A stretch of DNA of 44,853 nucleotides from Flavobacteriales bacterium (GCA_029238785.1 JAQWFN010000067.1:1-44853), one strand, 5' to 3'. Shown: positions 33,651-43,746, counted from the first letter of the stretch. Notes: generated by a model not told the origin, from the sequence alone. Numbers and translations: made by a program.

Positions 33651-35520
33651 TGCGATTTGTTTTCATCCAGTGGTTTAGTACTACTAAGGGCCAAATTCGG
33701 CTCCAGGTGGTTTCTGGTTTTCCAGCGAGGAAATCACGCCAGAGTTTCATGATTTCTTTTTCTTCGAAATAAGGTCTTTTGCTCAATTCAGTGATGTGTT
33801 CTTCGCAAAAGGACTTCAAATCGCCCTTCATCCAAATTTCCCAAGGCAAGGTAAAGCCCATTTTTGGTCGGTCAACGATTTCTCGCGGTAGCAGATCGCC
33901 AAGGCTATCCACCAATAATTCTTTGGGCGTATGCGGGTATTTGTTTCGGTCGCCAATTCCAAGCACATAGGAAACCAAGTTGTGATCGAGGAAAGGCACT
34001 CTGAGCTCAAGGGCGTGTGCCATGCTCATTTGATCGCTATCGCGAAGCAAAACGTGCTGCATGTAGCTCTGAATTTCGGCAACGCTTACCTTGCTCAAGA
34101 AGGGCAGGTCTGCACCTCGTGACTTGAGCTGGAAGCTGTCCATAAGAATTTTCATCACCGCATTTTCAGAGAGTCCTTTTTTCTTCAAGACTTGCTGAAT
34201 TTTTTGATCGGTGAAAATGCGTCTCGACCAAGGGTAAATGTGTTCCAAGTCGAGATAGTCTTCTTTAAGAATGCCTGCCATTTTTGTTGAGGCAACACTT
34301 GGTTTGAGCATTTTAAGCACATCACCTCCCAAGCCTCTGATGAGTGGTGGGAAACTCATTAACCAGCGTTTGCTCAAGAGTGAGGTGGCTTGTTGGAAGA
34401 TTTGATAACCGGCAAAAAGCTCATCGCCCCCGAGTCCGCTAAGCGCCATCGTAATTCCTGCTTCCTTGGTTACTTTCGATACCACGTAGGTGTTGGGACC
34501 GTCGCCACTAGGGTGATCCATTGCTGCAAGTGCATCTGGAATCAGTTTTTTAAATTCTTCAACGCTCAGTTCAATCTCATGGTGTTTTGTATTGAACTTT
34601 TTCGCAATCATTCGAGCGTAGGGTGCTTCGCTGAATTCATTTTCTTTGAAGCTGATGTTGAAGGTTGAAACGGGCTGAGAGCTCACTTCGGCCATCAAGC
34701 CAACAATGGCACTGCTGTCTATTCCTCCAGAAAGGAAGGCACCAAAAGGAACATCTGCTCGCATTCGGTATTGAATGCTGCTGCTCAATAGTGCTCGGAT
34801 GTTCTTTTTTTGCTCGTCTCTGCTGTGCCTGCTGGCTTCCATGTTGGCAGTTTCACTCAGACTCCAATAGGTTTCTATGAATTGCTCTTCCTCCTTAATT
34901 ACCAACATGCTTCCTGGAGGTATTTGCTTGATGCCTTCGATGATGGTATTTTGACCGTGCACAGTTTGGTAACGGAGGTAGTCAATGAGTCCGTCTTGCG
35001 ACAGCTTTCGTTCCACTAAATCGCTGGCTAAAATGCTTCTAACTTCAGATGCAAAGAGGAAGTGATGATCTACAGAAGCTACATAAAGCGGTTTGATTCC
35101 GAGACGGTCGCGCACGAGTTTTAAGACCTTTGTTTCATCATCCCACAAAGCAAAAGCAAACATGCCATTAAAGCGCTGAAGGGCTTGATCGCCCCAGGTT
35201 TCAAAAGCGGCGAGTACAACTTCAGTATCGGTTTTCGTTTTGAAGGGGTAGTCTTTAAGTTCCTCTTTCAGTTCGAGGTAATTATACAATTCGCCATTAA
35301 ATACGAGGCTCAATTTACCATTGTGACTGTGCAAAGGTTGGTTGCCGTCTGCCGATGTGTCGATAATGGACAAGCGACGATGTCCGAGAGCGAGGTGTTC
35401 GTTGATAAAGAAGCCTTCAGCATCCGGACCACGATGCGCCAATTTTTGAGTCATTTTAGAAATGAGCTCTTTTGGGTTTGAAAGCCCTTCTAAGCCATAA
35501 ATACCGCTAATTCCGCACAT
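33643..35520 (-). CDS. asnB: Glutamine-hydrolysing asparagine synthetase (AsnB type)
   Basis: A 625-residue amidotransferase. The N-terminal glutaminase has the nucleophile Cys 2 (MCGISGIYG), AHRGPDAEGFF, GHRRLSIID and VFNGELYNY. The C-terminal ATP-pyrophosphatase has SGGIDSS at 264-270. It may simply make asparagine. AsnB homologues inside polysaccharide loci often amidate a sugar uronate, and its position between the epimerase (14-base overlap) and a glycosyltransferase (8-base overlap) favours that reading. Both activities require the same motifs, so sequence alone does not decide. The family name is certain; the substrate is not. Confidence 0.93.
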   Translation of the reverse strand: MCGISGIYGLEGLSNPKELISKMTQKLAHRGPDAEGFFINEHLALGHRRLSIIDTSADGNQPLHSHNGKLSLVFNGELYNYLELKEELKDYPFKTKTDTEVVLAAFETWGDQALQRFNGMFAFALWDDETKVLKLVRDRLGIKPLYVASVDHHFLFASEVRSILASDLVERKLSQDGLIDYLRYQTVHGQNTIIEGIKQIPPGSMLVIKEEEQFIETYWSLSETANMEASRHSRDEQKKNIRALLSSSIQYRMRADVPFGAFLSGGIDSSAIVGLMAEVSSQPVSTFNISFKENEFSEAPYARMIAKKFNTKHHEIELSVEEFKKLIPDALAAMDHPSGDGPNTYVVSKVTKEAGITMALSGLGGDELFAGYQIFQQATSLLSKRWLMSFPPLIRGLGGDVLKMLKPSVASTKMAGILKEDYLDLEHIYPWSRRIFTDQKIQQVLKKKGLSENAVMKILMDSFQLKSRGADLPFLSKVSVAEIQSYMQHVLLRDSDQMSMAHALELRVPFLDHNLVSYVLGIGDRNKYPHTPKELLVDSLGDLLPREIVDRPKMGFTLPWEIWMKGDLKSFCEEHITELSKRPYFEEKEIMKLWRDFLAGKPETTWSRIWPLVVLNHWMKTNRID

Positions 35521-36454
35521 GTTCTTCTTCTTTCAGGTATTCACAAAGTTCTTTGATCCCATCTTCGAGTGAGATGAGTTCTCGTTGGAGGATGTTTTTC
35601 ATTTTTGAGTTATCGGGGCAACGTCGTGTCATGTCTCCTTCGCTCAATGCGGGGAGATGGATGATTTTGCCGTTTCCTTGGCTGATTTCGAGAATCTTTT
35701 TAGCCAAGTCGATAATGGGTATTTCTTTATCTGAGCCAATGTTCACCGTGTCGTTCAAATGCAAATTCGCCTCAAAAATACGCTTGCAGGCCGCCACGTT
35801 GTCTTTGATATGGCAAAAGGTTCGTGTTTGTGCGCCATCGCCGTAAATGGTAATGTCGTCTCCTTTCAGCGCTGCTTTAATGAACTTGGTCATTACAAAA
35901 TCGTCGCTTTGTTTTGGTCCATAAGTATTGAAGAAGCGGAAGATCGTGTAATTGAGCTGATGTTCTTGGTGAAATGATCGGAGGTAGGCCTCGCCAACAT
36001 TTTTCACGATGGCGTAGGGAAGTCTGGAGTTCAGCGGAGTGGTTTGTTCGTTTTGAGGTATTTCAAAGGGTTCACCATACACTTCAGATGAGCTAGAATA
36101 GAACACCCGCTTTACATTTCCGATTTTACTGAGTTCCAATACGTTTCGAATTCCGTCAATATCTTCAAGCACTTTAATGGGCGATTGAAGTGTTCTTAAA
36201 ACGCCAACCAATGCGGCATAATGGAAAACGTATTCGAAGTCCCAAGCTCGAAAAACCTTTGCAATATCTTCGAAGTGGTTCACATCGCCTTGGATGAAGT
36301 GAACGTTATTATTTTCAGAACGCGGCAATTTGCACAAGGCACCTGTGAGGAGATTGTCGAAAACAAGCACTTCATTTTCTGGGTCTTTTGCCAGGGCTTC
36401 TGCCATAGCTCCGCCGATAAAGCCAGCTCCTCCGGTTACTAAGATTCTTGCCAT
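35507..36454 (-). CDS. NAD-dependent sugar epimerase/dehydratase (extended SDR)
   Basis: A 315-residue extended short-chain dehydrogenase. NAD-binding TGGAGFIGG is at the start. The active site shows SSSSEVYGE and PYAIVKNVGE (YxxxK). GDGAQTRTFCHIKDN is the usual segment for binding a nucleotide sugar. It belongs with UDP-glucose 4-epimerase, dTDP-glucose dehydratase and UDP-xylose synthase; the exact reaction is not clear. It is the only nucleotide-sugar-modifying enzyme in the operon part seen here, three bases after a GT4 gene. Confidence 0.92.
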   Translation of the reverse strand: MARILVTGGAGFIGGAMAEALAKDPENEVLVFDNLLTGALCKLPRSENNNVHFIQGDVNHFEDIAKVFRAWDFEYVFHYAALVGVLRTLQSPIKVLEDIDGIRNVLELSKIGNVKRVFYSSSSEVYGEPFEIPQNEQTTPLNSRLPYAIVKNVGEAYLRSFHQEHQLNYTIFRFFNTYGPKQSDDFVMTKFIKAALKGDDITIYGDGAQTRTFCHIKDNVAACKRIFEANLHLNDTVNIGSDKEIPIIDLAKKILEISQGNGKIIHLPALSEGDMTRRCPDNSKMKNILQRELISLEDGIKELCEYLKEEEHVRN

Positions 36455-36457
36455 GGC

Positions 36458-37495
36458 TTAAAGGTACATCATTGATTCAACAGTATCGGCCCAAGACTTT
36501 GGGACAATTTTTTCAGCCATCTTGCTGCTTTTCTCTCCCATTTTATGCAGTTCCTCGGGTGATTTGCTCATGATTTTTCGCAGGGCATTTTTGAGTTCCA
36601 GACGGTCTTCTGAGGTGAACACGATTCCGTTCTTATTATCATCAACAAAAACATCACCAGCACCTACGGCTGAAGAGATGATGATGGGCAAACCGGCTGC
36701 GGCCATTTCATGTACCACCACGCCCCAAGGTTCAAAGTGGCTGGGTAAAACAAAACAGGCGCTTTTTTGAATAATGGTTTTTAAGTTTTCGGGTTGAACA
36801 AAACCGTGGTGAATGATGCTTTCATCTTGAACGCGCTGATCAAAATCGGCCCCGGTTCCTGCGCAGTGGAGGGTCCATTTATTGTCCATTTCCGCGTTCA
36901 ATTCTAAAAATGTATTCCAAAGAAGTTCAGCTCCTTTTTGTGGGATATATCTTCCCACCCAGAGTAGCGCCCTGCTTTTGTTATCTGATTGATAGCTTTT
37001 GAAAAGATCAACATCGCAGCAGTACACTCCCGTTTTGATTTGCTCTTTTTTAAACCCGAGTTTCTTCGCAAAGCTCACTTGTCTTTCGCCCGGTACAAAA
37101 GCAAAATTGAATTGACGAGGGAAGATAAATCTCGCTGCTAGAGAAAGTACCTTTTGTTTAGCGCTTCCTTCCCATTGATTATCAAAAGCGAGTGCACTTG
37201 GGATGTGCGAATGAGCTTTTATGGCTTTGAGGTAAGCCTTATCTGCCCAGCCAGAACAATAGATCCAGTTGGGTTTAAGCAGGGCAATGAGTTCAGTCAA
37301 AGAACCCTCCTCATGCTCATTTCTATTATGTATTGTGAGTTGAGGATGGAAGTCGAATTGGAAGGGTGCTTCTGCGTTTATTGGGTAGGCCACAACGTGC
37401 ACCTCAATGCCTTTTTCCTCAGCCAGCGTATTCATGCAATTGACCATGTATCCGGCCAATTCGGTGTAAAGAAAAAGAGCAGTTCTGGCTTTCAT
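36458..37495 (-). CDS. Family 4 glycosyltransferase (GT-B)
   Basis: A 345-residue transferase. The N-terminal domain begins RTALFLYTELAGYMVNCMN and has WIYCSGWADKAYLKAI. The donor domain has ALLWVGRYIPQKGAELL, GFVQPENLKTIIQKSACFVLPSHFEPWGVVVHEMAAAGLPIIIS, with the GT4-type E-x7-E in HFEPWGVVVHEM. It follows the polymerase gene by 52 bases and precedes the epimerase by three. The sugar is unknown. Confidence 0.9.
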   Translation of the reverse strand: MKARTALFLYTELAGYMVNCMNTLAEEKGIEVHVVAYPINAEAPFQFDFHPQLTIHNRNEHEEGSLTELIALLKPNWIYCSGWADKAYLKAIKAHSHIPSALAFDNQWEGSAKQKVLSLAARFIFPRQFNFAFVPGERQVSFAKKLGFKKEQIKTGVYCCDVDLFKSYQSDNKSRALLWVGRYIPQKGAELLWNTFLELNAEMDNKWTLHCAGTGADFDQRVQDESIIHHGFVQPENLKTIIQKSACFVLPSHFEPWGVVVHEMAAAGLPIIISSAVGAGDVFVDDNKNGIVFTSEDRLELKNALRKIMSKSPEELHKMGEKSSKMAEKIVPKSWADTVESMMYL

Positions 37496-37547
37496 GATAG
37501 GGTGTTCAGCAAGTGTACGAAGGTACTAAGTTTTGGTGAGCTTGTTT

Positions 37548-38858
37548 TTAACCAGGAAAGTGCTTCACAGGCTTCCGTTCTTTTTCTGCATTGGGGTTGA
37601 GTAGAACTGTTTCTACAACTTGCGGTGCTTCTGCTCTGGCTTTTTTATTCGATTTGCTGATGTAATAATAGCACCACAAGAAGAAGGGGAATCCATTGAT
37701 GAAATAATGTCCTTGCCTGGCCAAATAGAGGAGTACCACCATCAAAATGCCGTTGCTGATGAGCCAATTGTAATCATTGGCAGATTTCGTTCGAGGAATG
37801 TGATGTCTAAAGAGGAAAACGACAATGAAGATGATTCCGTATAAGCCAGTTTCCGACATCAAACGCAGGAACATGGAGTTGGCGTCTGATTTGTTAAAGT
37901 CGATTTGTACCACATCAGCAAAACGAGTTAAACTATAACGGTCGAATGCGGTTTCTTGCGAACCAAGTCCGGTACCAAAAATGGGATTGCGTTTGAAGTT
38001 CTCATAAGCTACGGTGAAGTTATTATAGAGCACGAAGCTTGAGCCGTGGACGTCATAATCCCGGATGTTTTGATCCACAAATACGTCAAGTGTTCCGTCG
38101 TAGCGTTCCCGGAATTCGTCGACGTTATTATAAACAAATCCAAATCCGAAGTATGCTAAAGGGATGAAAATGATGGCGTAGCGTACAAAACCATAATTGA
38201 GCAACAAAAGCAAAATCGCCAAGAAAATCGCCAAGATTCCTAAACTAGAAAAGGTGAGGAGATAGGCCACAACAATGATGATGGCTTGTCTTTTGGTCAT
38301 CCAAAAACGGGTTCTCCAAAACAGGTTGTGAATGGCGCAGAAGAATGCCGGACCAATAACCGCGGCAAAATAGGCCGGTTCTGAGAATACAGAATTCATC
38401 CTTATTCCCAGTCCCCCAGGAGTAAGCCCCCATTTATTGAAGATCCAACGAAAGTCGTAGCCCGGCTTGAAACCTACTCTGAATGAGAGCACTTGGATTA
38501 GGCCAATCACAGAAATAATTACAGCTCCTTTAACGTACCATTCGAAGAGTTGATTGACATCAAAATCGTAGAGCTCAAGAACATACCTATAAAAAAGCAC
38601 CGCGGCGAAAAAACCGATGAAGATTTTAATGAAACTCCCAATGTTGTTGTCGCCAGCTAAAATGTAGATGCCTCCAGAAATCAAGAGTGGTAAGAAAATA
38701 AGCAAAGGAAGTCGTGGAACACCATAACGCACAAGCATCACGGGGAACAGAAATAACATCACAATGTAGCTGATATAGCCTTCAAAGGGCGCTTTAAACA
38801 GCACATAGGAGCTGATAAAGATCGTAATATAGATGCCTATGGTGATGAGTTTGTTCAT
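37548..38858 (-). CDS. O-antigen polymerase/ligase-type membrane protein (Wzy-like)
   Basis: An integral membrane protein of 436 residues with about ten or more transmembrane segments and one large periplasmic loop at about 255-345. The loop contains KRNPIFGTGLGSQETAFDRY, the RNPI-x-G-x-G motif of Wzy/WaaL-type proteins. The N- and C-terminal sides are strongly hydrophobic, and a charged cytoplasmic tail (KSNKKARAEAP to the end) follows. It is expected to polymerise or ligate the lipid-linked repeat unit. Wzy and ligase forms cannot be separated by eye. Confidence 0.85.
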   Translation of the reverse strand: MNKLITIGIYITIFISSYVLFKAPFEGYISYIVMLFLFPVMLVRYGVPRLPLLIFLPLLISGGIYILAGDNNIGSFIKIFIGFFAAVLFYRYVLELYDFDVNQLFEWYVKGAVIISVIGLIQVLSFRVGFKPGYDFRWIFNKWGLTPGGLGIRMNSVFSEPAYFAAVIGPAFFCAIHNLFWRTRFWMTKRQAIIIVVAYLLTFSSLGILAIFLAILLLLLNYGFVRYAIIFIPLAYFGFGFVYNNVDEFRERYDGTLDVFVDQNIRDYDVHGSSFVLYNNFTVAYENFKRNPIFGTGLGSQETAFDRYSLTRFADVVQIDFNKSDANSMFLRLMSETGLYGIIFIVVFLFRHHIPRTKSANDYNWLISNGILMVVLLYLARQGHYFINGFPFFLWCYYYISKSNKKARAEAPQVVETVLLNPNAEKERKPVKHFPG

Positions 38859-38863
38859 ACTGC

Positions 38864-40105
38864 TTATCTAACAGCTTCTCCGCTGACTACTTTGGTAAAC
38901 GCTTTTTTCTTCTTGATGAAGAAGACCTCAAAGTAAGTATAAGATAGGTAAGCAATAAGCAAAGTGAGGGCTGTTATCACCAAATATAAGAAGCCTCCCT
39001 TAATTCCTTCCAAACCATCATAAGGAACTTCAAAATACTTGAGCAAATTGAGCACAAAAACGATCACCATCATGTGGTACATGTAAATTCCAAAAGAGAT
39101 TCTACCTAAAACATTAAAGGCTTTATGCCTTAATTTGATCAGGGTGTCTTTGTTACTCGCTACGTTGAGTATGATGATCAAAAAGCTAAAAGATGATATC
39201 AAGTACACACCATCCTGATACATACGGTGCGTAAAAAACAGGAGGAAAGGAAGTAACAGAAAGGCTGCTATTTGCGTCAATGGGTTGTAAACGATATTGA
39301 GTACAAAGTTGTTTTTCTTGAAGAGAAAATAAGCTCCTAAACCTCCCAAAGACATGCTTTCGATTTTGCTCATGACCAAGAAGTTCTTTAGCGTCATTAA
39401 CCAAGGTTGAGGATCTGATTCTACCATTACTAGAACAATGAACTTCACAATCAAAAGAAAAACAGTAGCAAAGCCAATAAGCGCTAAAGGGTTTTTTGTC
39501 CACTTTAAAATGAGGGGCCAGATGAGGTAGAATTGCTCTTCAACCCCAATCGACCATGACTGACCAATATTTGGGACGGCGCCGCCTTTGCCAGTGAAAA
39601 ATGCCAAAGCCAAGTTGGGTAAAATGAGGGCGTAACAGGTAAGATTAATCCAGAAGTTTTCTTCTAATGATTCAGATTGTCCAGGCACATTGAAAAAGGG
39701 AATGTGAGGCAGAATAAAGAAACCCAAGACCAAAACGAAATAATAGAGTGGCCAAATGCGCAGTATCCGTCTGAGGTAGAAGTGCTTAATTTGAACGGTC
39801 TTGGTTCTGCGCTTTTCTTCAAACAAGAGGAAGGTGATGAGAAAACCACTCAAGACGAAAAAGAAGTTAACCCCAAGCGGACCAAGTTCTGAAATGATGG
39901 GCTGATACCACTGCAGTTGACCTAATTGAATTGCCTCAAAAGCCGTACTTCGGATTCCGTAACGAATATCCCAGATATCGCTCCAAAGGTTTGTAAAACC
40001 GAGGTACTTTTTCATCAATTCAATGTGGGTAATCATCACAGCGAATGCAGCAAAAAAGCGCAGGCCATTTAAGCCAGGGAAGTAAACTATCGCATCCTTT
40101 CTCAT
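38864..40105 (-). CDS. Acyltransferase-3 family membrane protein
   Basis: A 413-residue membrane protein with about ten transmembrane segments, of the OafA/NodX/acyltransferase-3 family. It begins FPGLNGLRFFAAFAVMITHIE with the conserved His, and has GVNFFFVLSGFLITFLL, RRILRIWPLYYF and QSWSIGVEEQFYLIWPLI. Members O-acetylate or O-succinylate polysaccharides or lipids using acyl-CoA. A second acylation activity in the operon besides the WcaF-like enzyme is therefore likely. It overlaps the upstream GT4 gene by four bases. Confidence 0.92.
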   Translation of the reverse strand: MRKDAIVYFPGLNGLRFFAAFAVMITHIELMKKYLGFTNLWSDIWDIRYGIRSTAFEAIQLGQLQWYQPIISELGPLGVNFFFVLSGFLITFLLFEEKRRTKTVQIKHFYLRRILRIWPLYYFVLVLGFFILPHIPFFNVPGQSESLEENFWINLTCYALILPNLALAFFTGKGGAVPNIGQSWSIGVEEQFYLIWPLILKWTKNPLALIGFATVFLLIVKFIVLVMVESDPQPWLMTLKNFLVMSKIESMSLGGLGAYFLFKKNNFVLNIVYNPLTQIAAFLLLPFLLFFTHRMYQDGVYLISSFSFLIIILNVASNKDTLIKLRHKAFNVLGRISFGIYMYHMMVIVFVLNLLKYFEVPYDGLEGIKGGFLYLVITALTLLIAYLSYTYFEVFFIKKKKAFTKVVSGEAVR

Positions 40106-41283
40106 TCTTTGGTGTCCTTAGCGTGTGAAAGTAGGAAGGTTTGAATTGCACTTAAAGTTGATTTTGATACATCTTCCCATTGAAAGAGATCAACAACTTT
40201 TTGTTTGCTGGCGATTTGTAAGATGTGCAGGTGGGCAGAGCTTAGTTCATCGAGCGCTGTTAAAACAGCTTCCAATTCATTTTCATTTGCAGCTTGAATT
40301 CTCCAGCCGTTGTGCTCATCAACTTGAATGGGAACAGCACCAACATCAGTTGCTATAATGGCCATAGAACGAGCCATTCCTTCCATGATGACATTGGGCA
40401 TCCCTTCACTGTGCGAAGGAGTTACAAGCACGTCACAGGCATCCATAATTTCTTTGATTCGCTGCTGATCCATGATCTTCCCATGGTAGTGCACACGATC
40501 GTGCTTGATTTGCTTGCTTTGAGGTATTGGCCCAATAAACTCTATGCTGAATGCTACTTGGTCGAGAACCTTACTTAATACATGATTCAATTCTTCAATT
40601 CCCTTTCGGCGTTCGTATCTCCCTAAAAAGAGCAGTTTTTTCGCGCTTCCTTCGGGCTTTACTTTTCGCGCCTCTTGATTAAGCCAAGTTGATTCAATAC
40701 CACTTGGAATTTCGATGATTCTCTTTTTAGGAACGCCTAAACTTTCAATAATTGGGGTGATTTTACCGCCATAACTGAAAACAACATCTGCCGTTTGATT
40801 GCAGAATTTAACCGGTCCCCGTAGCATGAGGTATTGCAGTTTGGCTTTTAAATTAGGCGGAGTTTGGTACATTTCATAGCCATGAAATTTAATCCCAATA
40901 GGCGTGTTGAATTTGCCCTTTTGTTTTTCAGCAAGAAGCGCCCATGCCGAAAAGCCCTTACTATAAATGAAATCAAATGCAGTTTCCTGCTTAACTTTTT
41001 CTGCCTGCTGAATGCTGTACAAGTAAGACGAGCGAAGGTAGTGTCCGGGCAATTTGTTGCCTTTGGGGAATCTGATACAAATGCTTTTAAAATTGGATGA
41101 TTCGGGAATCTGAAGATCAGAACGCACTTGCTCCTCACTAGGTATTTTCCCTTCAGTAACACAATGGAACAAGCTTACATCCAAGCCCAATTCAACAAAG
41201 AAACGAGTTAGATAATAGCTGTGCTTTTGCATTCCCCCAATGACGTAAGGGAAAATTCCATCTGTTAATAGGGCAATTCTCAA
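40102..41283 (-). CDS. Family 4 glycosyltransferase (GT-B)
   Basis: A 393-residue transferase. The acceptor domain starts RIALLTDGIFPYVIGGMQKHSYYL, followed by GIKFHGYEM and VVFSYGGKITPIIESLGVP. The donor domain has KLLFLGRYERRKGIEEL and the E-x7-E region PSHSEGMPNVIMEGMARSMAIIATDVGAVPIQV. GT4 membership is secure; the donor sugar is not known. It lies 28 bases after the preceding GT gene. Confidence 0.94.
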   Translation of the reverse strand: MRIALLTDGIFPYVIGGMQKHSYYLTRFFVELGLDVSLFHCVTEGKIPSEEQVRSDLQIPESSNFKSICIRFPKGNKLPGHYLRSSYLYSIQQAEKVKQETAFDFIYSKGFSAWALLAEKQKGKFNTPIGIKFHGYEMYQTPPNLKAKLQYLMLRGPVKFCNQTADVVFSYGGKITPIIESLGVPKKRIIEIPSGIESTWLNQEARKVKPEGSAKKLLFLGRYERRKGIEELNHVLSKVLDQVAFSIEFIGPIPQSKQIKHDRVHYHGKIMDQQRIKEIMDACDVLVTPSHSEGMPNVIMEGMARSMAIIATDVGAVPIQVDEHNGWRIQAANENELEAVLTALDELSSAHLHILQIASKQKVVDLFQWEDVSKSTLSAIQTFLLSHAKDTKE

Positions 41284-41311
41284 AAGTGAAGTTTGTTACA
41301 AAGATATTATT

Positions 41312-42511
41312 CTATGTGGTTTTTAGCACCCGAATTTGCTCAATGATATTTTGCGAAACAACCCGCCAGTTATGGTATTTCAGCACCTTTTCTTGCCAAG
41401 AAACCGCAAGCTGAGCGCGAAGCATCTCATCTTCTTGTAATTGGCTCATGGCGGATAAGATGTCAGGGATGTTGTTCTTACATAAAATACCATCCTGCAT
41501 ATTTTTCATCACGTCTAAAACAGGTTCAGTATTTGGTGCAATTACAGCTTTTCCAAGGGCTCCGTATTCGAAGATTTTCACAGGCGAGCCATACCAATTG
41601 CTGTCGGCCATCATGGCGATATCCATAGCGCTGATTAAATTGTAAACGTGTTGATGAGGCACGGCTCCTGTGAAAACAACGAGATTCGATATCCCTAATT
41701 CTTCTACCCTTTGCTTGTACTGCGGAAGGAGTTCGCCTCCTCCTACAATGAGCAACTTTTTGTTTTCGCACTTCAATAAAGCAAAGGCCTCAATGAGCTT
41801 ATCTACTCCGTGATATGGAAAAATGCTTCCCACAAAGCCAAAAACCAAATCCTCATTGCTCCAATTAAAAGCAGCACGGGCCGCTTCTTTGCTCAAGGTC
41901 TTGGATAAATATTTTGGGTTAACTGCATTTGGGGTGATGAGTACTTTGTTCTCTGCCACACCGGTGCGCTCAATAAAATAGCGCTTCAAAGCACTAGATA
42001 CAACAAGCAATAAATCTGTTTTAAGGCATTGCTCTCGTTCTGCTGCGATGGCCTTGTGATGAAAGAGTCCCTTTCCTTCCATTTGAACTTTTTCTTCAGG
42101 GTAAGGGGCGTTCATTTCTAGTGCATGAAATATCCCGAGCTCTTTTGCCGTATTCACCCCAGAGAGCATGGAAAAATAGCCTCTTTCGTAGATGATGTCT
42201 GCTTTAAATGTTTCACAAACTCGGCGAAGTTCTTGGGCACAATGCGCATCAAAACGATTTAAACGCTGGTCTTTTATGCTCTCCCAAAGCACCGTAGGTA
42301 AGAGTTTTTTTCCGAGGCGTTTGATTGGTGATGCCGTTGTTGGCGCTTGCTCTCCACTTTCCTGCTCTTCACTGTTTCCGCCCATAATTAAGGTCTGAAC
42401 TTCATGCCCCTCAGCACGAAACCCAGCTATAATTTCACGCATGTGAGTGCCCGGACCAGATTTACTGTTGAGCGGAATGTTGGGGTGGGAACTGAAATAC
42501 AAGATTCTCAT
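41312..42511 (-). CDS. Family 4 glycosyltransferase (GT-B)
   Basis: A 399-residue transferase starting RILYFSSHPNIPLNSKSGPG with THMREII, typical of GT4 enzymes. The middle has IIYERGYFSMLSG and ITPNAVNPKYL. The donor domain shows FGFVGSIFPYHGVDKLIEAFALL and KIFEYGALGKAVIAPNTEPVLDV, with the conserved Glu in KIFEYGALGK. The start overlaps the stop of the upstream gene by four bases (ATGA). Confidence 0.92.
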   Translation of the reverse strand: MRILYFSSHPNIPLNSKSGPGTHMREIIAGFRAEGHEVQTLIMGGNSEEQESGEQAPTTASPIKRLGKKLLPTVLWESIKDQRLNRFDAHCAQELRRVCETFKADIIYERGYFSMLSGVNTAKELGIFHALEMNAPYPEEKVQMEGKGLFHHKAIAAEREQCLKTDLLLVVSSALKRYFIERTGVAENKVLITPNAVNPKYLSKTLSKEAARAAFNWSNEDLVFGFVGSIFPYHGVDKLIEAFALLKCENKKLLIVGGGELLPQYKQRVEELGISNLVVFTGAVPHQHVYNLISAMDIAMMADSNWYGSPVKIFEYGALGKAVIAPNTEPVLDVMKNMQDGILCKNNIPDILSAMSQLQEDEMLRAQLAVSWQEKVLKYHNWRVVSQNIIEQIRVLKTT

Positions 42512-43746
42512 CGCAGGTAAGATAACAAGTTCTTTCCAAGACTATCGAGCTCGTGCTGGCTCAAGTCGTAATCGCTCCACGCCTTGTGGTCCATCAAATT
42601 GATCAAGTCAGCCGCACTTTCAATGTTAATACCCAAGTTTTCTTTATCAATAAATTCAGCTACTTCGCCTTTCGGACCCAAATACAGGATGGGCTTTTTT
42701 CTGCTGAGGAACTCATAGAATTTGGTGGTTTTAAAATCTTGGTTGTGCTCAGAAAGTAAAATCATGGCCGCACTGGATTCGTCGATCCGATGAAAGAGTT
42801 CTTTACCTATGGCTGCTTTAAAAACAATTTTCTCTTGATGGGCGAATCGAGCTTTCAGTCTGAGGTAATCCGGCGAATAACACTCAATACGTATTTTTTC
42901 ATGGTGCTGAGGTGAACGAAGCTGGAGCTCATCCAAGCAGCGGTCTAAACGATCAAATTGTTCTTCTGCCCCTTGATATAAAGCCCCTCCATAAACAATA
43001 GTGTAGGTATCGGATTCACGTTCTTTGGTGCTTTCTCGAGGTGGAAGATTGGCGGGATCGTAACAATGTGCCAGTTCTAGGTAATTAGCATTCCCCAAGC
43101 CCTTGGTGTTTTCTTGTTGAATTTTTTTGGAAAGCGACAAGTACGGACTAAACACAATATCTGCATGGGCTAGTACTTCGTCTTGTTTTTGAACTTCATG
43201 GGCCATTTGTTCGGCGCTTAATTCAGGCATACCGTAATTTCGAGCACTTAACCAAGGGTCGCGATAATCTGCGATGAACTGCAAATCCTTGTGCTGGGCT
43301 TTAAATTTGGCCACATAATACAGAATATTGAAGGGAGCACCAGTGGCAATAATGGTGCTTATGGGGTGTTTTTGGGTGATATCTGTAAGGGCTTCAATTA
43401 AAGCGGACTCCCAGTCAATGGCCTGATCATAAATGGTTCCCAAACAACGAGCGCGCAACTTGTTTTTAAAGATATGGTAGCGCACCTTGTCCCAAAGCTG
43501 ACCTGAAGGATGCGTGAAAAACTGTGGTAGTGGCCGCTCCAAAGAACGAATAAGGATGTTCTTGTGCTTCACCTCATCTGCCCAAATTGATGGCTGATCT
43601 CCCTTTAAAGCTGCGGCTTTAATGACGTGCACCACCACCTCATTCTCTGCCAAATAACGCGCAAACTTCGCCCACCTTCTTCCGCCTATACCACTATTAG
43701 GAGGGAAGTCGAAATTAACAAGAACAAGGTGTTTTTGCTCAGTCAT
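42508..43746 (-). CDS. Putative GT-B glycosyltransferase
   Basis: A 412-residue protein starting KHLVLVNFDFPPNSGIGGRRWAKFARYL, a layout seen in GT4-like enzymes of polysaccharide loci. Two Rossmann-like halves are separated near residue 250 (YTIVYGGALYQGAEEQF). The donor half has a weak KFYEFLSRKKPILYLGPKGEVAEFI segment. The classical E-x7-E motif is less clear than in its neighbours, so family assignment is moderate. It overlaps the upstream gene by eight bases. Confidence 0.75.
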   Translation of the reverse strand: MTEQKHLVLVNFDFPPNSGIGGRRWAKFARYLAENEVVVHVIKAAALKGDQPSIWADEVKHKNILIRSLERPLPQFFTHPSGQLWDKVRYHIFKNKLRARCLGTIYDQAIDWESALIEALTDITQKHPISTIIATGAPFNILYYVAKFKAQHKDLQFIADYRDPWLSARNYGMPELSAEQMAHEVQKQDEVLAHADIVFSPYLSLSKKIQQENTKGLGNANYLELAHCYDPANLPPRESTKERESDTYTIVYGGALYQGAEEQFDRLDRCLDELQLRSPQHHEKIRIECYSPDYLRLKARFAHQEKIVFKAAIGKELFHRIDESSAAMILLSEHNQDFKTTKFYEFLSRKKPILYLGPKGEVAEFIDKENLGINIESAADLINLMDHKAWSDYDLSQHELDSLGKNLLSYLR

